Shown: one piece after another, positions 31,147 through 43,193 of the stretch
How the letters are laid out: the number at the start of each line of letters is the position of its first letter
Numbering within the stretch: the first letter of the stretch is position 1
Assembly (NCBI RefSeq): GCF_000325705.1
Contig: NC_019904.1
Coordinates: forward strand, 3,164,001-3,228,000
Direction: 5' to 3'
DNA: 64,000 nucleotides
DNA from: Echinicola vietnamensis DSM 17526
GTDB taxonomy: Bacteria > Bacteroidota > Bacteroidia > Cytophagales > Cyclobacteriaceae
Notes under the pieces: generated by a model
Database searches by the model: none
Told to the model about the DNA's origin: nothing
Seen by the model: the letters and a program-made list of their open reading frames with translations, nothing else
Made by a program: the position numbers and the translations under genes

Positions 31147-32424
31147 ATGACAAAAAAGACACCTTTTTATCTCTTGTTTTACATGCTCATGTTAACGGGC
31201 TGTTTCCAAAACGAGAGCCTTACAGACTCCCAGATGGTCATCAATAGTGATGAGCTAGAACTTCAGTTAATAGAATATACGGACATTGAATTATTCACCT
31301 ATTTTAATGATTCATTGGTCACCAATAGCCTTAGCTCCTTTATGCTTGGGCATCACGAGGACAATTACCGTGGGAAAATTCATGCAGAACCCTATTTGCA
31401 GTTTGGGATAAGTTCGGGATCAAGTATCGATGATGATGCTTCATTGGACTCTACTGTGCTGATCCTGTTTTACGAAGATTATCACTATGATACACTTCCT
31501 GCCTTTGATATTTCTGTGTATGAGCTGACTGAAGAATTGGAGGCCAATGATAATGGCAATATTTTCAGCTATCAGGAGTTTGGTCATGCAGAACAACCCA
31601 TGGTCACGGCACGATCTAGGATAGTTCCCCATAAGGATTCATTGACTATAACTTTACCAGTATCCTTTGGGAAGCAGTTGTTTGACTTGGGGAAGGAGCA
31701 TGATGGCCCTTTTGAATCCACAGAAAACCTTAAGGACTTGTTTAAAGGATTGATGCTTACTACAGGAGACAACAGTTCCTTAGTGAGCTATTCGGAGGAT
31801 TCCTATATTGGGTTTTATTACAGGATCCCCAGTGATCTTGATGAGGGTGCCAAGACACTGAAACTTCCCGTAAACCTAGGGGAAGAAAAATTTACACATA
31901 TAAGTGTCGACCGGCATTCTGAATTTTATGAATCTCCAGCACCATATGTAAATATTTCCCGTGAGGAGTCTCAAGGAGTTGTTATGGCCGATTTGCTCAT
32001 GGGGGCATCCATTCGTATAGAACTGCCCAATATCCATGAGCTGCTGGAACTGGCGGATGATTATTATATCACTACTGCCAGTCTAAGGCTTCCATTGAAG
32101 CCAAATACGTATGACAGGTATTTTAATCCGCCCGTTACTACGATCAATACCGCCATAGTGGATAAAAAAAATCTCCTTATCCAATACGTAGGAAGCACAT
32201 CTTTGACGTCTTGGGATGAGCAATTCCAAGAAAAGACCTTTTACGAAATTCCTATCAAGGATTTCATTGATTACAAACTTTCTAAAGGAATCAATAACCA
32301 AGATGCCCTGTGGATTTCAGTTCCGCCTTCCACTAGCACACTGCAGGCTTCGGGGCTTATTTTCTCGGATATTTCAGGAGAGCAAAAAATAAAAATCGAT
32401 ATCACATATCTACCATTAAATTAA
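31147..32424 (+). CDS. DUF4270 family lipoprotein
   Basis: 425 residues, with lipobox LTGC (Cys 19). The body matches the DUF4270 pattern of Bacteroidota surface lipoproteins: an early block about receptor-like strands (SFMLGHHEDNYRGKIHAEPYLQF), repeated beta strands, and LLIQYVGS near the end. The family has no established biochemical function. It is followed after 6 bases by the Kelch lipoprotein, so the two are surely one operon and probably form a surface complex. Transcription with the downstream kinase/regulator pair is likely. Confidence 0.82.
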   Translation: MTKKTPFYLLFYMLMLTGCFQNESLTDSQMVINSDELELQLIEYTDIELFTYFNDSLVTNSLSSFMLGHHEDNYRGKIHAEPYLQFGISSGSSIDDDASLDSTVLILFYEDYHYDTLPAFDISVYELTEELEANDNGNIFSYQEFGHAEQPMVTARSRIVPHKDSLTITLPVSFGKQLFDLGKEHDGPFESTENLKDLFKGLMLTTGDNSSLVSYSEDSYIGFYYRIPSDLDEGAKTLKLPVNLGEEKFTHISVDRHSEFYESPAPYVNISREESQGVVMADLLMGASIRIELPNIHELLELADDYYITTASLRLPLKPNTYDRYFNPPVTTINTAIVDKKNLLIQYVGSTSLTSWDEQFQEKTFYEIPIKDFIDYKLSKGINNQDALWISVPPSTSTLQASGLIFSDISGEQKIKIDITYLPLN

Positions 32425-32430
32425 GAAACA

Positions 32431-33420
32431 ATGCGTAAAGAGAACTTATTGAAATTCATTATTCTACTATTGGGATTATTGTCTACCTTTTCCTGTACTG
32501 ATGGAGAAGAAGAAACATCAGAGGGAAACTGGGTCAGGAGGTCTTATTTTGACGGAGACAACAGGTCCAATGCAGCGGCATTTTCCATTGGAAATAAGGC
32601 CTATATCATGGGAGGTTATACTGGAGATGAATACTTAAATGACTTTTGGGAGTATAATGCAGAAGGGGATTATTGGGAAAGAAAAGGGGATTTTCCGGGA
32701 ACTGCCAGAAGTAATGCAGTGGCCTTTTCTATTGACGGAAAAGGATATGTAGGAACAGGGTATGATGGTACGGACAGACTGAAGGATTTTTGGGAATACA
32801 ATCCTGAAACCGATTCATGGAAGGAAGTGGCTCCATTTGGAGGCACTGCCAGGTATGATGCGGTAGGTTTTTCCCTGACGGGAAAAGGGTATATCGGGAC
32901 CGGTTATGATGGGAGTGAGCAGAAGGATTTTTGGCAATATGATCCTGCTTCGGATTCTTGGCAGCAGATAATTAGCATGGGGGGTGCCAAAAGACAAGGT
33001 GCAGTGGCATTTGTTATCAATGACGTTGCGTATGTGTGTACCGGAATCAATAATGGCTCGTATGAGTTTGATTTATGGGCATTGGATGGGAATAGCTTAG
33101 CATGGACCCAAAAAGAAGATTTGGATTACGATGATGATTATCTGATTTATCGTTCCAATGGCAGTGCATTTACCATTGGCGGGTATGGCTACGTCACTGT
33201 GGGAAACAGAGGATCCATTATTGGCAGTACTTGGGAATACCATCCCTCCACAGATAGTTGGGCAGAAAAAACGGATTTTGAAGGGACTTTCAGGACAGGT
33301 GCCTCTGCCTTTTCCGTTAATGGAGAGCGTGCTTTTGTCTTGCTTGGTAAAAGTTCTAGTTTGCGATTTGATGATATATGGGAATTGGATCCTTTTGTTG
33401 ATTACGACGAAGAGGATTGA
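32431..33420 (+). CDS. Kelch-repeat lipoprotein
   Basis: 329 residues. The N-terminus LLLGLLSTFSC gives a lipidated Cys 22. The rest is about six Kelch blades of roughly 47 residues with the pattern DFWEYNPETDSW and GKGYIGTGYDG, forming a predicted beta-propeller. Such propellers bind proteins or glycans and are not usually catalytic. Together with the DUF4270 lipoprotein upstream and a sensor kinase downstream, it may be a surface sensing or adhesion component. The stop is 16 bases before the kinase start. Confidence 0.9.
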   Translation: MRKENLLKFIILLLGLLSTFSCTDGEEETSEGNWVRRSYFDGDNRSNAAAFSIGNKAYIMGGYTGDEYLNDFWEYNAEGDYWERKGDFPGTARSNAVAFSIDGKGYVGTGYDGTDRLKDFWEYNPETDSWKEVAPFGGTARYDAVGFSLTGKGYIGTGYDGSEQKDFWQYDPASDSWQQIISMGGAKRQGAVAFVINDVAYVCTGINNGSYEFDLWALDGNSLAWTQKEDLDYDDDYLIYRSNGSAFTIGGYGYVTVGNRGSIIGSTWEYHPSTDSWAEKTDFEGTFRTGASAFSVNGERAFVLLGKSSSLRFDDIWELDPFVDYDEED

Positions 33421-33436
33421 TATATTGAAATAAAAA

Positions 33437-34498
33437 ATGTTCAAAAAAAAACAAAGAGGCTTATTGAAGGTGATCATTCACCTATTGGTACTGGGGATCA
33501 TCATGTCCCCAGCGCTTTCTTTTTTGACAGGGACCAATAATAGGCCGGTGTCTTTGTTCTATTTCAGCATTACTAATATAAGTCTTCTGTTTTTTTATGT
33601 AGTCAATGTGATTTGGCTAATCCCAAGTTTTATCCTAAAAAGCAGGTACCTGCAATACACCCTTTTTTTGCTGGGGTTTATGGCTGTTTTCATTTGGCTT
33701 CACCATTATTTTAGGGAAGCTCCTCCAGAGATGTTTCGAGAGGGGCACATAAATGGGTCGGAGGGGTTTGAGAAACCACGATTTAGTTTCCACTTTTTTA
33801 TGCCAGAGTTTATCCGCTTTTTAATGATCATGGGACTTGGTACCAGCATCGAACTTATATTACAGTTTGAGAAGGAGAAAAAGAAGTACGAAGAATTAGA
33901 AAAGCAGAAGATCATCAAGGAGTTAAACTTTCTTAAAAATCAGCTTAATCCCCACTTTCTGTTTAATGCATTGAATAATATTTATTCTCTTGCAAGAAAG
34001 AAATCTGAAGATACCACACCGGCGATACTGCTGTTATCCGATATGTTACGATATGTGCTTTATGAATCCGGTAAGGAAAAGGTTCCCTTAGAGCAGGAGG
34101 TAACCTTTATCAAAAACTATGTCAATTTGGAAAAGCTGAAATACCATCCCGAAATCGCTCCAAAAATAAACTGCTCATTTTCCATTCTACATGAGCAGTT
34201 TCCGATAGAGCCGTTGTTGTTTATAACCCTAATAGAAAATGCATTTAAACACGGAATTAGTTATGTGTCTCCATCTTTCATACTGATATCGATGGAAGAA
34301 AACGATAAAGAGATATTGTTGTCCGTGATCAATAGTGTCGGAAACCAAAAGGACGGCGTGCTAACCAATACCAACAAAGAGGGATTGGGGATATCCAATT
34401 TAAAGAAACGGTTGGAGTTACTATATCCTAAAAAGCATAGCTTTAAACAAATCTATGAAAACAGTACGTTTAAGAGTTTTTTAACCATCAGTAAATGA
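33437..34498 (+). CDS. LytS/YehU-type sensor histidine kinase
   Basis: 353 residues: four predicted membrane helices (about 10-30, 40-65, 72-92 and 125-143), a short coiled coil and a His_kinase domain with phosphorylated His about 173 in LNPHFLFNALNNI. The ATPase N-box is LIENAFKHG and the glycine box is GLGISNLKKRL. It overlaps the response regulator by 4 bases (ATGA). No periplasmic sensor domain of size is present, so the signal is probably sensed in the membrane or through the lipoproteins encoded just upstream (inference). Confidence 0.93.
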   Translation: MFKKKQRGLLKVIIHLLVLGIIMSPALSFLTGTNNRPVSLFYFSITNISLLFFYVVNVIWLIPSFILKSRYLQYTLFLLGFMAVFIWLHHYFREAPPEMFREGHINGSEGFEKPRFSFHFFMPEFIRFLMIMGLGTSIELILQFEKEKKKYEELEKQKIIKELNFLKNQLNPHFLFNALNNIYSLARKKSEDTTPAILLLSDMLRYVLYESGKEKVPLEQEVTFIKNYVNLEKLKYHPEIAPKINCSFSILHEQFPIEPLLFITLIENAFKHGISYVSPSFILISMEENDKEILLSVINSVGNQKDGVLTNTNKEGLGISNLKKRLELLYPKKHSFKQIYENSTFKSFLTISK

Positions 34499-35238
34499 AC
34501 ATCAATTGTATCATTATCGACGATGAAACATTGGCCGTGGATATTTTGGAGGATTATATTTCCAAAATTCCCCTGCTTACCCTAAAGGGAAAGTTCAATT
34601 CCGCCATACAGGCCATGGACAGTATCATGCGAAATAAGGTAGACCTTATATTTTTGGACATCAATATGCCCGATATCAATGGAATAAAATTCTATGAGGG
34701 CTTACCGCAAAAGCCAAAAGTGATTTTTACCACTGCCTATAGTGAATATGCTGTCAAAGGTTTTGAAATCAATGCCACAGACTATTTGCTCAAGCCTATT
34801 GGTTTTGATCGGTTTTTTCAGGCAGTCAGTAAAATCCTTAATCAATCTGATTTGGCGAAGGAACCCAATACTTCCATATCCAGCGAAATACAGCAAACAA
34901 AGGAGCAGCGTGGTTTCATTTTCATAAAAGTGGAGCATAGCACCATCAAAATTAACTTAAATGAAATCTCTTATTTTGAAGGATACAAGGATTATGTAAA
35001 AATCCATTTGATTAACGAAAAGCATCCTGTTTTGACGCTTAATTCTATAAAGCACTACGAAATGAGTTTGTTTTCAAAGGGATTTATCCGGGTTCATAAA
35101 TCCTATATCGTGTCCATTGACCAGATAGAGAACATTAGCAGAAACAAAGTTAAATTGTATCAAAAGGACCTGTTCATTACCATTGGAGAGTCATACAGGG
35201 ATTTTTTTTATGAATTGGTGGTGCGTAAAAACCTATAA
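34495..35238 (+). CDS. LytTR response regulator
   Basis: 247 residues. The receiver domain (about 3-115) has acidic pair Asp 9/10, phosphoacceptor Asp about 55 in FLDINMPD, Thr in FTTAYS and Lys in LLKPIG. A LytTR DNA-binding domain (about 140-245) shows YFEGYKDYVKIH and FIRVHKSYIV. It is the partner of the overlapping kinase gene. The targets are unknown; local candidates are the divergent barrel gene and the DUF4270 operon itself. Confidence 0.94.
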   Translation: MNINCIIIDDETLAVDILEDYISKIPLLTLKGKFNSAIQAMDSIMRNKVDLIFLDINMPDINGIKFYEGLPQKPKVIFTTAYSEYAVKGFEINATDYLLKPIGFDRFFQAVSKILNQSDLAKEPNTSISSEIQQTKEQRGFIFIKVEHSTIKINLNEISYFEGYKDYVKIHLINEKHPVLTLNSIKHYEMSLFSKGFIRVHKSYIVSIDQIENISRNKVKLYQKDLFITIGESYRDFFYELVVRKNL

Positions 35239-35356
35239 GATTAATGGTGGTTCGATAGATTTTGTCTATCATATTATAAAAACTATCAATTGCATTTATT
35301 GCTATAGAGTCATTTTTAGCCCTTAATATTGTGTCATAAACAAAACATAAAACTAG

Positions 35357-37624
<2,268 letters not shown>

Positions 37625-37665
37625 ATCGATACTTAGGGTATTCAGATAATTTCCTAAGATAATAT

Positions 37666-37699
37666 AAACAGCCGCCAATAGTTTTTTGGCGGCTGTTTT
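37666..37699 (+). terminator. Rho-independent terminator of katG
   Basis: Perfect stem AAACAGCCGCCAA / TTGGCGGCTGTTT with a short loop and T-rich 3' side, 42 bases after the katG stop. Confidence 0.85.
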
Positions 37700-37902
37700 A
37701 CTTAAAAAATAGTAATTTGGTTAGTCATCCACCGGTGGAACAGATCAGGGCGAGGGTCACTTGTTCTTAGGTCATAGGCTAATGTGTTATACGATAATCA
37801 TTGATACAGAAATGAACTTATGGTATGTGGAGTATCAGATTGAACAAGAAATGAAGTTTAAAAAGTAATTTTCGTTTATTTAAGCTAATCCTACTGCTCA
37901 AT

Positions 37903-39537
37903 TTACCGCTGATACGTCATCACCTTGTTGGATACAAATGTTACATCGTCTATTTGACAACTTGCTCCAGCTTCGCCATGGGCGATAAAGCCTATTTCTA
38001 CTTTGCCATTGGTGACGTTTACGTTTTCAAGACTAATCGTTTTCCAATTGTCCGATTGCTTCACGTTTTCGGTTTTTTGATAGGCGCTGCTTTCGGTATA
38101 GGCCTCCAGCCGGTGAAAAGTCCCTGCACTTTTGACCTTAAACGATAAGGTGTAGGTGCCATCCTCCAAGGGAACATATGGAGTGGAAGTGATCATCTGG
38201 TAGACTTTTCTTTTGAAAGGTACCTGATCGGAAATGTTCAGACTCCGTTCTCCGATGACGTGTTTTCTGTCTTCTAAGGTATTGGCATGGTTCAGGACAG
38301 GTGAATCCTCCGATCCCACGACAACTGTATTGCCTTGCTGGATCTCTGCATGCCAGCCCAGTAGCTGTTCTTGAATGGGTTTGACCGTACTGGGGATGGC
38401 TTTTCGGTCAGCCTCAAAGCTACTGTTTTTGACAAAGTTATTGTCCTCGGCAACACTCCATTCGCCTGTCGATTCATTTAGGTTCCATGAATTGAGGGAA
38501 TTGAAGACAGGCGTTTCTCCCTCAAAGGAAAGGGGACACCATTGATTATAGCCCAATCCGTTTCCGGCAAAATCTGCCCAGCGGTCCCCACAATAAATGA
38601 CCGTTTCCTGCTTACTACCCTTTACATTGACAAAAAAGCCCGTTTGGGTGATATGGGCATAATCATCATAAGTGCCCGGTGTGATCAGCATGTTGTTTTC
38701 TGGCAGGTATGGCCCTTTGATTTCATCGGCCACCAAGTAAAAAGCATGACTGGAATCCCAGCCGTATAAGTTGGAAGCAAAAACATAATATTTGCCTTTA
38801 TATTTCACCATACAGTTTCCCTCTCGTCCATTTCCCTTAAAGATTTGGTTGACATCCAGTAAATCCACCTTGCCATCCTTTACCCCAATTTCTGAAAGGT
38901 AGATCTTGTGCCTTCCCTTTCCGTATGAGTATACCAGGTAGGAAGTCCCTGTGTCAGGATCCGTGAAAACGGTTTGGTCCCCGGTATTGGGGGTGCCGAT
39001 TCGATCGGTCATGTCCAGCCGATTATGACATTTGAAGGGGCCGGCAGGTTGGTCGGCCAGTGCAATGATTACGTTGCTATTGTGCTGTACGAGCATGGCG
39101 TACTGATCTATTTCTTCTATATAGGCTACGCCCAATCTTCCCATCCAGTAAATGTGCTGGTAGTTTTCCTCAACTTCTGATTTTTCCAAGGCATTGCCTT
39201 CGGATTTCCAATTGACCAAATCGGTAGAGGTATAGCAGGTCACTGCCTTGAAATGGGTGCGGCTATGCGTGACAGATGGATCCTCTCGGTATTTCTCCGC
39301 TTCTTCATAGTGCACCCCATACCAATAATATTTTTCCTGACCATCCTTGGGATCGGTAAAGGTGAAAATTCCACCGCCTTGGCTGTAAATGGGTTCTCCG
39401 TTTTGAGTATCCCAAAAACGGTCATTTTTGATGTTAAGGCTTTGGGCATTTACCATGTGGAGACTTAGCGCAAAGAATGCCAGGATAGCGGTAATTGATT
39501 TAATGGCCTGGGTAAGGTTATGAGTGTTGTGATCCAT
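37903..39537 (-). CDS. GH43-like hydrolase with C-terminal carbohydrate-binding domain
   Basis: 544 residues: signal peptide (ending VNAQ), five-bladed propeller (about 25-370) and a beta-sandwich (about 375-540; NFVKNSSFEAD to DDVTFVS) like CBM4/9-type modules. The first blade reads SQGGGIFTF where classic GH43 enzymes have an Asp-Pro base, a feature of the exo-beta-1,3-galactanase-like branch (GH43_24/34). The other two acids appear to be in GDQTVFTDPDTG and REGNCMVKYKG. The protein may therefore act on galactan, or use an unusual catalytic base. It lies 62 bases downstream of a GH2 gene in the same direction, so the two probably work on one glycan such as arabinogalactan. Confidence 0.8.
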   Translation of the reverse strand: MDHNTHNLTQAIKSITAILAFFALSLHMVNAQSLNIKNDRFWDTQNGEPIYSQGGGIFTFTDPKDGQEKYYWYGVHYEEAEKYREDPSVTHSRTHFKAVTCYTSTDLVNWKSEGNALEKSEVEENYQHIYWMGRLGVAYIEEIDQYAMLVQHNSNVIIALADQPAGPFKCHNRLDMTDRIGTPNTGDQTVFTDPDTGTSYLVYSYGKGRHKIYLSEIGVKDGKVDLLDVNQIFKGNGREGNCMVKYKGKYYVFASNLYGWDSSHAFYLVADEIKGPYLPENNMLITPGTYDDYAHITQTGFFVNVKGSKQETVIYCGDRWADFAGNGLGYNQWCPLSFEGETPVFNSLNSWNLNESTGEWSVAEDNNFVKNSSFEADRKAIPSTVKPIQEQLLGWHAEIQQGNTVVVGSEDSPVLNHANTLEDRKHVIGERSLNISDQVPFKRKVYQMITSTPYVPLEDGTYTLSFKVKSAGTFHRLEAYTESSAYQKTENVKQSDNWKTISLENVNVTNGKVEIGFIAHGEAGASCQIDDVTFVSNKVMTYQR

Positions 39538-39599
39538 TTGTGTTTAGGTTTTGGGTCGTTTTTTTGGTTTATGATTAAATTTGAAAAGGTATGTCCTTA

Positions 39600-42551
39600 C
39601 TATTGGTGATTACGTTCGTAAAATTCTATTTCCACAATATCCAATTCGCCTTTGGATTTCTTTTCCGCTCCTGAAGGCTCTATTTTTCCAGTAATTTCCA
39701 CGATCCCGAAAGCGTCTCCATCGATATTGGCACCGATCAATTTGATCAGGACTTTCTTGCTGCGGGTTGGAGGGAATTGTAAGGTGACATAGCCCAGGCT
39801 TTTCGGCGTATTACCGGAAAACACTTCTTTACCATCCATGCTAATGGATATCGGATAGCTCCGGTTGCGCCAATTACTGAGCTTCATGGTGATTTCACTG
39901 ATTTCTGCTTCCCTTTCCAGTTCGTACTCGATCCATCCCGTGGATCGTTCTCCATCATTTTCCCAACTGGTCATTTCATTGTCATCAAAGGATTTGGAAA
40001 CGTCCTCGGGATTGGATTGAGCCTTGGCCGACTGGATACCAACAGGTGTTCTGGTAACCCGATAAGACGGGCCTTTTGGGGTAGGGCCGCGGCCCAAAAA
40101 GGATTCCAAGTTCTCCCCAGGAAGTGCTGTGCTTAAACCACCGGTTACTTCAAATGGCTGAGTGCTCCAGCTCAAGGTGGCAGGTTTTAAGCCTTCTGCC
40201 TTGGCGGTTATGGTTATTTTGCCGGGGGCATCAGTGGCCCGGACAAAAACCCGGTTTACGCCTCCTTCTACTGGGAGTTTTTTGGACAGCACAAAGTTGT
40301 CTTCCGGCCCTTGGGCGATTCCTCCTCGCCACTCTGCTGCACCTTTCAGTTCAAAGTGCACCATGTCCAGGGCCGTGGGACACCTGTCACCCTCACTGTC
40401 CACTACTTCCACTTGTATCAAGCCGAGGTCATGGCCGTCAGCGACCATCCCTCCCGGAGCTTGCTTCAAGCTCAACTTTAAAGCTGCCGGTTTACCGCTC
40501 GTGACGATTTCATCTTCACTGACCGCTTCCCCTAGTTCGTTATAGCTTACTGCCTTGATGGCACCAGGTTCCCAGGTCACCTCCGGGAAGGTGAAAAGGA
40601 AGCGGTAGGATTGCTCCCCTTTTCCCAGGGATTTTCCATTGACGAATAGCTCCACCTCTGCGGCATTGGAAACCACGTAGATCGGTTTTTTAATTCCTGC
40701 CTCATAGTTCCAGTGTCCCATGATATGGGTCCGTGGCTGCTCCGGGTCTACCCAGCCATCCCACATGACTTGGTGGGCGAAATAGCCATCCTTGGGCACA
40801 CGCATGGGATCCACTTCGCCACTTCGGCGGTAGTTTTCGGCCCCTCGAAAATGCGTCTGGGTGTCCGAAAAGATAATGTTGACCCCGCCGGAGCTTACAC
40901 GCTTCCCAGTGCCCGGGCGTTCCCGATAATAATCGTACCAGCGGACGATGTCCTCAATGGCATGGGAATCCTGATTGCGGTTATACTCACTGGCATCCTT
41001 TCCCTTATAGGGCGGCCCATCACCATCTTTATGGTAGGGAGGAGTGTATTCGTCCCAATATTTTCGAAGTCCTTCGTCCCTGGAATATTCAGTAGCCCAC
41101 ATGGGTTGGTCGGCACTTTTGTTGATGTAGAGCATTTCTCCCCCGTATTCGGCCTCTTTACTGCCAAGCATTTCACGGCTTCCTATAGCACGGCCACCAT
41201 GGGGATCATGTTGGTCCCTGATCTGCTTCATTTCTGCCATGTGTTCCTCGCTGATATTGTCATTGCCACATTCATAGAATAGAATACTCGGGTTGTTCCG
41301 GTTGTAGATAATGGCATCTCGCATGAGGTTTTTACGTTGCTCCCATCTGAAGCCCTGAACATCACTTTCTGCATCACCGGCAGGCATGGCCTGTATCAGC
41401 CCGACCCGGTCACATGACTCCACATCCTGTTTCCAAGGGGTAATGTGCATCCACCGAACCAGGTTGGCGTTGCCCTCTACCATCATCCTATTGCTGTAAT
41501 CACTGATCCAAGCGGGAACGGACATGCCCACTCCGGGCCATTCATTGCTTGTTCGTTGGGCATATCCCTTCACTTGGAGAACGCGATCGTTCAGGTAGAC
41601 CATTCCGTCTTTGAAGGCCGTTTTCCTGAAGCCTGTCGTGGTTTTTACTTCATCGATTTCCTTTCCGTCCACGAGCAACGTGGTGAAGACGTCATACAGG
41701 TACCCATATCCCCAGCTCCAAAAATGCAGGTGGTCTAATTCGGCCGTAGCGGAAAGCATCGTGGTCTGCCCTGGCGATATGGTCTTTTTGGAACCTTCTA
41801 TTTTTTTTACCAAGGTACCATCTTGTTCTTTAATGGTGACTTGGTATTGCACCTCTAAGGCGCGTTTCTGTTCATTTCGTACCTGACTTTCTGCAGTTAC
41901 CCTTGCCGTGCCATTGTCCACGTCTATATCCTGGGCGTACACATAGGTGCCTTCCGTTCCCAGGTTAGAATACAAAGGCAAGGTCTGGTACAATTTATCC
42001 GTGATGTGCAGGTAAACATTTTTGGGAATACCCCCATAATTGACATTGAAATTGCGATCGCTCCACTGGTATTTGGTTTGGGTGGCCTTTTCCCGATAGT
42101 CCCAGTCGTTGTCGGTACGGACGGCTACGACATTACTTTCAGGGAACGGATTGAGCAGGTCAGAAATGTCAAATCCTACTGCCATTGCCCCATTTTCATG
42201 GCGCCCGATATGCGTTCCGTTGACATAGAACTCGCCTCCCTGGCGCACCCCTTCAAATTCCAAGAATACTTTTTGGTCTTCCTGGCCTTCTGGCAGTACA
42301 AACGTTTTTCGATACCACGCTATTCCGGTAGTGAGGCTGTGGATATCCACTTTATAGGCCTCATCTTCGTTCCAAGCGTAGGGAAGGGTGACCGCCTTCC
42401 AGCGGGAGTCGTCGTATGAAGGTTTTTCGGCTAATGATGGATCACCGGTTTTTACTTTCCAGCCTGAATTGAAATTGTAGGTGGTCCGTTGGGCTTTGGT
42501 GGAGTGAAATAGAAGGAACGTTCCGAGTAGAAGAAGATACTTGATTTTCAT
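39600..42551 (-). CDS. GH2 glycosidase, large multidomain, with altered acid/base position
   Basis: 983 residues with signal peptide (ending HSTKAQ). Order: GH2 sugar-binding jelly roll (about 22-190), immunoglobulin-like domain (about 195-310), TIM barrel (about 315-620), two further beta-sandwich domains, and a C-terminal F5/8-type discoidin-like domain (about 860-965). The nucleophile candidate is Glu about 488 in MWATEYS. At the acid/base site, where GH2 enzymes normally have GNE, the sequence is ECGND (Asp 431). This puts the protein in a divergent GH2 subgroup; beta-galactosidase is a generic label only. It precedes the GH43-like gene on the same strand. Confidence 0.88.
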   Translation of the reverse strand: MKIKYLLLLGTFLLFHSTKAQRTTYNFNSGWKVKTGDPSLAEKPSYDDSRWKAVTLPYAWNEDEAYKVDIHSLTTGIAWYRKTFVLPEGQEDQKVFLEFEGVRQGGEFYVNGTHIGRHENGAMAVGFDISDLLNPFPESNVVAVRTDNDWDYREKATQTKYQWSDRNFNVNYGGIPKNVYLHITDKLYQTLPLYSNLGTEGTYVYAQDIDVDNGTARVTAESQVRNEQKRALEVQYQVTIKEQDGTLVKKIEGSKKTISPGQTTMLSATAELDHLHFWSWGYGYLYDVFTTLLVDGKEIDEVKTTTGFRKTAFKDGMVYLNDRVLQVKGYAQRTSNEWPGVGMSVPAWISDYSNRMMVEGNANLVRWMHITPWKQDVESCDRVGLIQAMPAGDAESDVQGFRWEQRKNLMRDAIIYNRNNPSILFYECGNDNISEEHMAEMKQIRDQHDPHGGRAIGSREMLGSKEAEYGGEMLYINKSADQPMWATEYSRDEGLRKYWDEYTPPYHKDGDGPPYKGKDASEYNRNQDSHAIEDIVRWYDYYRERPGTGKRVSSGGVNIIFSDTQTHFRGAENYRRSGEVDPMRVPKDGYFAHQVMWDGWVDPEQPRTHIMGHWNYEAGIKKPIYVVSNAAEVELFVNGKSLGKGEQSYRFLFTFPEVTWEPGAIKAVSYNELGEAVSEDEIVTSGKPAALKLSLKQAPGGMVADGHDLGLIQVEVVDSEGDRCPTALDMVHFELKGAAEWRGGIAQGPEDNFVLSKKLPVEGGVNRVFVRATDAPGKITITAKAEGLKPATLSWSTQPFEVTGGLSTALPGENLESFLGRGPTPKGPSYRVTRTPVGIQSAKAQSNPEDVSKSFDDNEMTSWENDGERSTGWIEYELEREAEISEITMKLSNWRNRSYPISISMDGKEVFSGNTPKSLGYVTLQFPPTRSKKVLIKLIGANIDGDAFGIVEITGKIEPSGAEKKSKGELDIVEIEFYERNHQ

Positions 42552-43193
42552 GGTTTTTTTTAGGGTATTATTGCATTACAAATGATATGCGGTGCTCACA
42601 TGGAAATCGCTTTTAACCAAAGGTGTTGTATAATTCAAGCAATATAGTGTCAGACCGAACGCTTGCCTGACCGGCAGGCAGTCGAGGTCCAATGTCCAGC
42701 CTTCGACTCCGCTCAGGCTGACATCACTTTTGAAAGCTATTTCCCTGTATGTGCTCACTCATGTCAAGATGAGCAAGTTGTTGAGCATCGTTTCGCTTTT
42801 CTCGGTATATGGATTAGGAACCGTTAAGAGTCCTGAAACTACTATATAAGCAGGTTAATGGATGGTTTGGCCATCTCTCTTGACCTATGGCAAACCTGTC
42901 TGCGATGAGGTGCCATGGGAAATACCAACGTTCGAACGGATTCTGAAGCAGTATTGAGCCAACATACTTGTTCGATGTGGTGTTATATAGGCTACTGCAT
43001 ATTCCGAGTTTAGCGCCTTAATTTCAAAAAGTACAAATGAACGCTGATAAAATTGTATGGTGTTGTACTGGTAAAGCCCCAAATCCAATCCTTTTTTTAT
43101 TTTAGCATGTTTTGGAAGAGCCAAAAATAGTGGTTTGGCAGAGAGTAGGCTGTCTCAAGTGTTATTTTCTCCTGTTTAAATGAGATAACCTCG
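42552..43193. other. Gap with dispersed intergenic repeat
   Basis: No gene is seen in these 642 bases. It contains a hairpin TGCCTG-ACCGG-CAGGCA at 42664-42680 and, just after it, the phrase cttcgactccgctcagg, which recurs in intergenic DNA of many Bacteroidota from memory. The promoter of the GH2 gene should lie next to 42552. Confidence 0.45.
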
